Assembly: GCF_020907245.1 (NCBI RefSeq)
Contig: NZ_JAJJWH010000005.1
Span: 113,285 to 177,284, forward strand
DNA length: 64,000 bases
Direction: 5' to 3'
Source of the DNA: Pontibacter harenae
GTDB lineage: Bacteria; Bacteroidota; Bacteroidia; Cytophagales; Hymenobacteraceae
A program made the position numbers and the translations under genes. Each line of letters begins with the position of its first letter. Position 1 is the first letter of the stretch. Below are positions 58,324 through 64,000 of this stretch, in pieces. The notes under the pieces were generated by a model that saw only the letters and a program-made list of their open reading frames with translations, was not told the DNA's origin and searched no databases.

Positions 58324-59646
58324 TTATTCAGATATGTTTCTGAAGTCCTCTGAACTGATTGTTTTCTCAACAACAGTTACTTTTTCTTTAAGTACTTCGA
58401 GCACTTTCTCTGCCAGTAATTGCTCGTACTCGTTAATGTAGTTGCGGCCGTTATCCTGCTGCAAGAACTGGTTTGCATAGTTATTAATGCTTTCTACCAG
58501 CTCTTCTGGTACTTCAGGCATGTTGAACTGCTGCAGCATCTTCTCTTTTGTGCTGTTTACCACTTCTTCGTTAGTAACTTTCAGCTCGTTCTCAGCTACT
58601 ACTTTGTTCTTGATCATCGACCACTTCAACTCACGTACATAGCTATCGAAGTTTTCTTCAATTTGCTCTGCCGTCAGTTTGCCTTCGTTCGTTACCTGTA
58701 GCCAACGCTTGAAGAACTCTGTTGGAAGCTCAACTTCAATGTTATCTATCAACGAATTCATGATACGGCGGCTAAGTAAGTTATTTGCCTCTTGCTGATA
58801 GTTCTCAGAAATCGTCTCACGAATCTTCGCGTCGAAGTCTTCCTCAGTAGTTACTTCATCTTTACCGAAAAGCTTATCAAAAAGTTCTTGATTTAGCTCA
58901 GCTGGCTCAGTGCGATTGATTTTTTCAACTGTAAATTCAAATTCACCGTTCAGGTCGGCAGTTACTTCTTTGCTCAGGCCAGTTACGTGTGCCAGCGCTG
59001 CATTGTCGTCGCCAAATGTTTTACGGATGTCAAAGCGAATTACATCACCTTCTTTAACACCAATAAATTGATCTAAACCTTTTACTACACGGTTGGTAGG
59101 AATAAGGGTATTAGACTGAAACTCGCCGTCTACCTGCTTCAACTCACCAGAAATAAAGTCACCTTTCTCAGATGCCTCTGGGTTTGTGGTCTGGCCAAAC
59201 TGGCGTCTTAAGTTCTCGTAAGCCTCGTCAATTGTTTTTTGATCAAGCTCAACAGTGTAACCCTCTACGCTTTTATCTAACGGAAGGTTAAAGTCAGGCA
59301 ATAAACCTACCTGGTAGTTAAATTCAAACTCCTTTTGGTTATCCCAGTCAATTTGCTCCTGGTCTGGCTCTGGAAGAGGCTCTCCTAAAAGCTTTACATC
59401 GTTCTCACGGATGTATTTAGAGATCTCGTCCTGAAGCAGCTTGTTGATTTGCTCTACTAAGATGCTCTTGCCATACATTTTCTTTACAAGACCAGCAGGC
59501 ACCTTGCCAGGCCTAAAACCTTTTATCTGAGCTTTTTTGCTATACTCTTTAACCTGTTGGTCTACTTTAGGGGCATAGTCAGCTTCTTCCAGTACAACCT
59601 TCAGTTGTGCATTTGTGCTGTCTGTTTGGTTTAATGTAATATTCAA
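58324..59646 (-). CDS. tig: Trigger factor (ribosome-associated chaperone)
   Basis: The 440-residue protein has the ribosome-binding signature IKGFRPGKVP near residue 40-49, a central domain and a long helical C-terminal domain. The FKBP-like domain is degenerate, as in other Bacteroidota. The start is TTG at 59644-59646: upstream codons back to TAA are AAT TTA ACA GCC, and MNITLNQTDSTN matches the usual N-terminus. It helps nascent chains fold and lies next to clpP and clpX. Confidence 0.96.
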   Translation of the reverse strand: MNITLNQTDSTNAQLKVVLEEADYAPKVDQQVKEYSKKAQIKGFRPGKVPAGLVKKMYGKSILVEQINKLLQDEISKYIRENDVKLLGEPLPEPDQEQIDWDNQKEFEFNYQVGLLPDFNLPLDKSVEGYTVELDQKTIDEAYENLRRQFGQTTNPEASEKGDFISGELKQVDGEFQSNTLIPTNRVVKGLDQFIGVKEGDVIRFDIRKTFGDDNAALAHVTGLSKEVTADLNGEFEFTVEKINRTEPAELNQELFDKLFGKDEVTTEEDFDAKIRETISENYQQEANNLLSRRIMNSLIDNIEVELPTEFFKRWLQVTNEGKLTAEQIEENFDSYVRELKWSMIKNKVVAENELKVTNEEVVNSTKEKMLQQFNMPEVPEELVESINNYANQFLQQDNGRNYINEYEQLLAEKVLEVLKEKVTVVEKTISSEDFRNISE

Positions 59647-59675
59647 GGCTGTTAAATTTTAGTTGGCTACTCTAG

Positions 59676-59709
59676 TAAAAACAAACCCCCAACAGTTCTG
59701 TTGAGGGTT
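59676..59709 (-). terminator. Terminator of the tRNA-Leu transcript
   Basis: On the minus strand AACCCTCAACAG pairs with CTGTTGGGGGTT (59684-59709, one G-T pair) and is followed by TGTTTTTA. It lies between the tRNA and tig, so tig must use readthrough or its own promoter, which was not found. Confidence 0.75.
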
Positions 59710-59720
59710 CGTGATTTATG

Positions 59721-59802
59721 TGCGGATGGAGGGACTCGAACCCCCATGCCTCGCAGCGCTAGATCCTAAGTCTAGTGCGTCTACCAATTTCGCCACATCC
59801 GC
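59721..59802 (-). tRNA. tRNA-Leu (anticodon UAG)
   Basis: The reverse strand folds as a cloverleaf. The acceptor stem is GCGGATG (59796-59802) with CATCCGC (59722-59728), and the discriminator is A at 59721. The D-arm contains AAATTGGTAGACGC, the anticodon stem-loop is CTAGA-CTTAGGA-TCTAG with anticodon TAG, and a variable arm follows. The T-arm contains GGTTCGAGTCC. The 3' CCA is not encoded. Confidence 0.97.
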
Positions 59803-59829
59803 GTGGTGTTGTTGTTTGTAATAGTGGTG

Positions 59830-59859
59830 CAAAGATACGCACGAGTTTTTTATTTGCAA
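59830..59859 (-). promoter_or_regulatory. Promoter of tRNA-Leu
   Basis: On the minus strand TTG at 59857-59859 is followed by 19 bases and TATCTTTG at 59830-59837, a full match to the consensus. The predicted start is about 20 bases before the tRNA 5' end. Confidence 0.78.
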
Positions 59860-60227
59860 TAGCTGGCTGCTAAAAAACTTAAAAAATATTTAAGGAATTG
59901 CCTTTTAGAGTAGGGAATATAGTAGCTTGTAGTTGCAAGGCGCTGAAAATTAATAAGATGGAATATTGATGGCTGAAACTAAAATTTTTTAACTTTTTAT
60001 GTATTTGTTTCGAACGATAGCGGTAACAAAGAAACTTACTTTAACTTTTCAACTGGAGGGGAAAATAGTTTGTCCCCCCGTGAGTTTGGAGCGCACCTTG
60101 TCAAACTCTAAAACGAAAGGTAAGTAAGTTTTGGGAAGAACAGCAGCTACAATAGCAATATATAAATCCTTTTCATCATCCTAAATACACAGTTCGTCGA
60201 TAAGTATAGCACACAAATTATATAAAG

Positions 60228-60258
60228 TTGGTGGATACACTTCAGAAAGCTATTTTTG
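60228..60258 (+). promoter_or_regulatory. Promoter of the ABC exporter genes
   Basis: TTG at 60228-60230, 20 bases, then TATTTTTG at 60251-60258 matches the consensus. The predicted start near 60265 leaves about 17 bases before the TTG start codon at 60282, supporting that start. Confidence 0.72.
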
Positions 60259-60281
60259 GATAAACAACAACGTCTAAGGCT

Positions 60282-61190
60282 TTGAGCATCTTAAAAATAG
60301 ATAGCGTCTCGAAACGCTATGCCAATCATACTGCCCTGAGCAACGTTAGCTTCGATATTCCGCAAGGTTGTATCTTCGGATTATTAGGACCAAACGGGGC
60401 AGGCAAAACTTCGCTAATCCGTATCATTACGCAAATAACTGGTGCTGATACAGGAGAGATACATTTTAAGGGTGAGCGTTTGAAACCTAATCACATCAGG
60501 GAAATGGGGTATTTGCCAGAAGAGCGGGGCCTGTACAAGAAGATGAAGGTGGGGGAGCAACTGCTATACCTGGCAAGGCTGAAAGGGCTGAGCAAAGAGG
60601 AGGCCACTGCACGCATAAAAGCTTGGGTAGATCGTTTGGAAATTCGGGAGTGGTTGGGCAAGAATATTGAAGACCTCTCGAAAGGAATGCAGCAGAAGGT
60701 GCAGTTTATTGCCACGGTGCTGCACGAGCCTGATCTGATTATCTTGGATGAACCTTTCTCTGGCTTCGACCCGATCAATGCGAACCTGATAAAAGACGAG
60801 ATTCTGCGTCTGCGTGAAAAAGGAGCTTCTATCATTTTTTCAACACACCGTATGGAATCGGTGGAAGAACTGTGCGATAATATTGCCCTCATCAACCGTT
60901 CACGCAAAGTGTTGGACGGGCCTGTGAAGGAAATCAGGAATGCCTACAAAACTGACACTTTCCAGATAATAGGTAATGGGCAGCTGCTGGTGCTATCGCC
61001 AGATTTTGAGGTGCTGGAGCAGCACGATAACCATGGTGTTTTCCGAGCCAACATCAGATTATTGAACGGCGCCAAGCCAAACGACCTGCTGCGTTACCTG
61101 CTCGATCGGGTAGAGATACACTCCTTTGTGGAGCTGGTGCCAAGTATAAACGATATCTTCATCCGTAAAGTAAAAGAAACCCATGAATAA
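60282..61190 (+). CDS. ABC-2 type exporter ATP-binding protein (NatA-like)
   Basis: The start is TTG at 60282; no ATG or GTG follows the upstream in-frame TAA. The 302-residue ATPase has Walker A GPNGAGKTSL, signature LSKGMQQKVQF, Walker B LIILDEPFSGFDP and the H-loop STHRMES. The C-terminal part (from about 215) looks like the DUF4162 extension of NatA/CcmA-like exporters. The stop overlaps the permease start, so the two form an exporter. The substrate could be sodium ions or a drug; it is not determined. Confidence 0.94.
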   Translation: MSILKIDSVSKRYANHTALSNVSFDIPQGCIFGLLGPNGAGKTSLIRIITQITGADTGEIHFKGERLKPNHIREMGYLPEERGLYKKMKVGEQLLYLARLKGLSKEEATARIKAWVDRLEIREWLGKNIEDLSKGMQQKVQFIATVLHEPDLIILDEPFSGFDPINANLIKDEILRLREKGASIIFSTHRMESVEELCDNIALINRSRKVLDGPVKEIRNAYKTDTFQIIGNGQLLVLSPDFEVLEQHDNHGVFRANIRLLNGAKPNDLLRYLLDRVEIHSFVELVPSINDIFIRKVKETHE

Positions 61191-62523
61191 GATCTGGCTG
61201 ATTATACAACGTGAGTACCTGACCCGTGTGCGAAAGAAGAGTTTCCTGATTATGACTTTCCTGACGCCCTTGCTGCTAGCTGCTTTTATGGTGATACCTG
61301 CGTGGCTAGCCACTGTATCGGATAGCGATGAGGTGGTGATGGTGCTGGATGAAAGCGGCAGATTTGTAAATAAACTAGAGAACAAAGGCGACCTGAAGTT
61401 TATTCCGCTGCAGGGTACGCTGGAACAGGCCAAAACCATCTACCAGGAAACAGATAATACAGCCCTGCTTTATATTCCGCCCATAGAGCTTGACAACCCT
61501 GAAGGTATAAAAATATACGCCAACAAGAACGCCAGTATCCAGACGAAGGTGCGGTTGGAAAATATGCTGGAGAAGGAGATAGAGAACCAGCGCTATGTGG
61601 CTTCAGGTATAGACCGAACAGCGCTGGAACGGATGAAGGCTAACATCTCAATTGCGACCGTAAATTTGAGTGAAGAAGGAGAGAAGGACAACAACGCTTT
61701 CGTAACTTCTGGTGCTGGCATTATAGGAGCTGTGGTGATTTACTTCTTCATCTTTATGTACGGTGTGCAGATTATGCGTGGCGTGATAGAAGAGAAGACG
61801 AACCGAATTGTAGAGGTGATGATTTCGTCTGTAAAGCCTTTTCAGCTAATGATGGGCAAGATTGTAGGTATAGCCGCCGTAGGTCTAACGCAATTTTTAC
61901 TTTGGGTGGTGCTATCGATAGTTGTGGTAACAGGTGTGCAGGCGGCCTTCGGTATAAAAGCACAAACCCCAATGGAGCGTGTAGAGGCTGGTCGTGCAGC
62001 GGCTACTGGCGAAGAGCAAGTAGACGCGGAAGATGCAGCACAACAAAGCGAGTCTAACGAAATGGTTGCCTCTGCCTTCAAAGCGATGGGTAACCTGAAC
62101 ATCCCGCTAATCCTGGGCTGTTTCCTGTTCTACTTTTTGGGTGGCTACTTGCTGTATGGTTCCCTGTTCGGAGCCATAGGCGCTGCCGTAGATAATGAGA
62201 CGGACACGCAGCAATTTATGTTCCCGATCACCATCCCGCTGGTGATCTCGTTTATCATGTCCTACACGGTCGTTATCCAAAACCCTGACGGTCCCGTAGC
62301 TTTCTGGATGTCTATCATACCTTTCACTTCGCCTATTATCATGATGGTACGCATTCCGTTCGGTGTGCCTAACTGGGAACTGCTGCTCTCAATGGGCCTG
62401 CTGATCCTAGGTTTTATACTGACCACCTGGCTGGCTGCCCGTATCTATCGTGTAGGTATCCTGATGTACGGTAAGAAGGTAAATTATAAGGAGCTGTCGA
62501 AGTGGCTGTTTTATAGGGTGTAG
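61183..62523 (+). CDS. ABC-2 type exporter permease (NatB-like)
   Basis: The 446-residue membrane protein opens with WLIIQREYLTRVRKKSFLIMTFLTPLL and has a large extracytoplasmic domain (about 40-175). Five or six helices follow, with VIEEKTNRIVEVMISSVKPFQLMMGKI between the first two. A polar insert (about 255-305, rich in Glu, Ala and Gln) lies between helices. The start overlaps the ATPase stop by 8 bases. Confidence 0.93.
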   Translation: MNKIWLIIQREYLTRVRKKSFLIMTFLTPLLLAAFMVIPAWLATVSDSDEVVMVLDESGRFVNKLENKGDLKFIPLQGTLEQAKTIYQETDNTALLYIPPIELDNPEGIKIYANKNASIQTKVRLENMLEKEIENQRYVASGIDRTALERMKANISIATVNLSEEGEKDNNAFVTSGAGIIGAVVIYFFIFMYGVQIMRGVIEEKTNRIVEVMISSVKPFQLMMGKIVGIAAVGLTQFLLWVVLSIVVVTGVQAAFGIKAQTPMERVEAGRAAATGEEQVDAEDAAQQSESNEMVASAFKAMGNLNIPLILGCFLFYFLGGYLLYGSLFGAIGAAVDNETDTQQFMFPITIPLVISFIMSYTVVIQNPDGPVAFWMSIIPFTSPIIMMVRIPFGVPNWELLLSMGLLILGFILTTWLAARIYRVGILMYGKKVNYKELSKWLFYRV

Positions 62524-62541
62524 TTATCTATAAGCAAGAAA

Positions 62542-62913
62542 ATGAAAAAGCTCGCCATACTTCTATCTGTGTTATTTGTCTTCACAAGTTGCAGCAACCA
62601 GCCTGTAGAGTTCGAATGTGTAGGAAATAGTCTTGCGGATATAAAGTTGATTCTTCAGCCTAATAAGGCTTTTAAAGTTGAATTTCAAGCATTTGAAATT
62701 GATGAAGAAAAACTAAACTTTACTGGTGAATGGACTATCAAAGAAAACTTCTATGAATTGACTTTCAATCAGGAAAAGGCGCCAGACCTGCAGGCACTTT
62801 TTGATAAAAATTATGATAATGGAAGCTTTGAAGTTCTAGATAAAAGACGAGTAAAATTTAAAACTGATTCCAGAGAATTGATTATATGGGGAATCCCATG
62901 TGAAAGGAAATAA
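62542..62913 (+). CDS. Small lipoprotein, function unknown
   Basis: The 123-residue product has a lipobox FTSC (C17) after a basic N-terminus and hydrophobic stretch. The remaining domain is a predicted small beta-sandwich with FTGEWTIKENFYELTF and KRRVKFKTDSRELIIWG. The two Cys near the ends (C26 and C120) could pair. The pattern resembles small lipocalin-like proteins but no family is recognised. It lies 18 bp after the permease and may be in the same operon. Confidence 0.7.
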   Translation: MKKLAILLSVLFVFTSCSNQPVEFECVGNSLADIKLILQPNKAFKVEFQAFEIDEEKLNFTGEWTIKENFYELTFNQEKAPDLQALFDKNYDNGSFEVLDKRRVKFKTDSRELIIWGIPCERK

Positions 62914-63057
62914 ATAAGCCTACAGACAGCAAAATGTAGCCACTTTATAGGAGTGATTTGCAGTTTGGCAGTCGCTCAGTTCCCTTACTGTTCATTTCGG
63001 TAGATTGAAACGCACTTCTATTTTATATAATCTAATTTGTACTTGATACGCCAGCAA

Positions 63058-63939
63058 ATGAAATCGTTCCTAAGCCTGCTCCTCCTGATGATAGTAACAG
63101 CCTCAACCTCTGCCCAGGACAAAGAAAAGCCAGCTTACAAGCTGTTCAACAAGCAAGGAAAAGGTGTAAACTATGGCAAAATGCTGCAGGAGTTGCAGAA
63201 GGCAGATCTGGTGCTTTTTGGAGAGCAACATAACGACCCAATTGCACATTGGCTACAGTTGGAGGTAGCAAAGGATCTATACCAGGTGCATCAGCAGAAT
63301 TTCGCTATTGGAGCGGAAATGTTTGAAGCCGATGTGCAGTTGGTGCTGAATGAGTACCTGGCTGGGCAGGTGCCTGAAAGTAATTTTGAGCAGGAGGCCA
63401 GGCCGTGGCCGAACTACAAAACCGACTATAAACCTATTGTAAAATACGCAAAGGAGAACAAAATTCCTTTTGTAGCCACCAATGTGCCCCGCCGCTATGC
63501 GGCTATGGTATCTAATGGTAGCCTGACTGCCTTAGCAACAGTTTCTGAAGATGCGAAGCATTTCATAGCACCACTTCCTGTTACTGTGGATATGACACTG
63601 TCAGGCTACAAGAACATGCTTTCACTGTTTGGCGGCAGCACACATGGCAATACTAAAAGCATAAACATTGTACAGGCGCAGGCGCTGAAAGATGCCACTA
63701 TGGCTCATTTTATACTGCTGCAGGTAAGCAGCGGCAAAAAGATGCTCCACCTGAATGGCGGCTACCACTCCGATAATTTTGAGGGTATAGGTTGGTACCT
63801 AAAGCAGCAAAACCCACAGTTAAAAATAGCAACTATAAGCACCGTGCAGCAGGAGGATGTGGAGAAGCTGTCAGAAGAACACAAAGCCAAAGCTGATTTT
63901 ATATTAGTGGTGTCTGCCAGCATGACGCGGACGTACTAA
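63058..63939 (+). CDS. ChaN-family (haem-binding uptake/Tiki-like) exported protein
   Basis: The ATG at 63058 begins a signal peptide (MKSFLSLLLLMIVTASTSA-Q). The frame extends upstream to 63037 without signal features. The 293-residue protein carries DLVLFGEQHNDPIAHWLQLEV, GAEMFEADVQLVLNEYLAG and LNGGYHSDNFEG, the core of the ChaN/EreA superfamily. It probably binds haem or acts on a peptide or iron-related substrate at the envelope. No TonB or haem gene is adjacent. Confidence 0.88.
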   Translation: MKSFLSLLLLMIVTASTSAQDKEKPAYKLFNKQGKGVNYGKMLQELQKADLVLFGEQHNDPIAHWLQLEVAKDLYQVHQQNFAIGAEMFEADVQLVLNEYLAGQVPESNFEQEARPWPNYKTDYKPIVKYAKENKIPFVATNVPRRYAAMVSNGSLTALATVSEDAKHFIAPLPVTVDMTLSGYKNMLSLFGGSTHGNTKSINIVQAQALKDATMAHFILLQVSSGKKMLHLNGGYHSDNFEGIGWYLKQQNPQLKIATISTVQQEDVEKLSEEHKAKADFILVVSASMTRTY

Positions 63940-64000
63940 TTCCAACCACCCCCTAGCCCCCAATGCCGTCAACTTAAGGATTTACAGGACTGGTCTTTTA

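Larger units (their letters stand above)
59803..60281. other. Divergent region between tRNA-Leu and ABC exporter genes
   Basis: This gap contains the tRNA promoter (59830-59859) and the ABC promoter (60228-60258). Between them are two hairpins: GGGGA/TCCCC (60058-60077) and GAGTTTG/CAAACTC (60082-60108). No reading frame of note is present. Confidence 0.55.

Noticed and set aside
15000..62000. Apparent excess of the hexamer AGTATA in coding regions
   Set aside because: It looks frequent by eye, but a proper count against codon-shuffled controls was not possible and the rough number is near chance.
1..64000. CRISPR arrays, insertion sequences, prophage or toxin-antitoxin genes
   Set aside because: Both strands were read for repeat-spacer arrays, transposases, integrases and short toxin-like pairs; none was found.

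Overview
The window looks like a chromosomal segment of an aerobic Bacteroidota bacterium of the order Cytophagales, most like Hymenobacteraceae/Pontibacter. This is inferred from gene content and protein resemblance only; no database search was possible. Supporting signs are an alternative complex III plus aa3-type oxidase operon, Bacteroidota-type promoters (TTG, 19-20 bases, TAnnTTTG), a PKD/Ig-like surface protein, and GSCFA, DUF255, ChaN and ADP-heptose epimerase genes. No insertion sequence, phage gene, CRISPR array or rRNA was seen, and one tRNA gene is present. The window reads as core chromosome with a few repeat or structured intergenic elements.

Layout. 1-5067 (minus) is the N-terminal 1,689 codons of a giant secreted protein whose 3' end lies left of the window. 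5068-5839 is non-coding. 5840-13084 holds a PepSY membrane protein, a TIGR02117-type protein, an M14 metallopeptidase, a DinB-like protein, a small unknown, a SLC13-type transporter and a 60-residue membrane peptide. 13287-22591 holds a cupin, priA, a LamB-like porin, an SDR, a DUF255 thioredoxin-fold protein and a GSCFA protein. 22775-23850 (minus) is rpsF-rpsR-rplI.

24372-40890 (plus) is the centrepiece, a tightly packed 16.5 kb respiratory operon behind one clear promoter. Its order is actA-B-C-D-E-F, oxidase subunits II and I, haem A synthase, haem O synthase, two subunit III-type proteins, subunit IV, a SCO copper chaperone, DUF420 and a small Cys-x2-Cys membrane protein. Together these oxidise menaquinol, pass electrons through cytochromes to the CuA/haem a-a3/CuB oxidase, and make and insert its haem A and copper. 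The operon is followed by an 82-nt nested hairpin.

41338-48533 (plus) is an NtrY-like sensor kinase translationally coupled to a 1,164-residue outer-membrane-type protein. 48569-51818 (minus) holds a CarboxypepD_reg-like protein, a membrane-anchored AraC regulator and hldD. 51902-55406 (plus) is a btuF-btuC-PTPS-lpxB run without an ABC ATPase. A perfect 30-bp inverted repeat follows lpxB. 55991-59802 (minus) is tRNA-Leu, tig, clpP and clpX, separated by terminator-like hairpins (folding, secretion and proteolysis). 60282-63939 (plus) is an ABC-2 exporter pair, a small lipoprotein and a ChaN-family protein.

Four genes (priA, the sensor kinase, tig, the ABC ATPase) appear to start at TTG, because no ATG or GTG lies between the start and the upstream in-frame stop.
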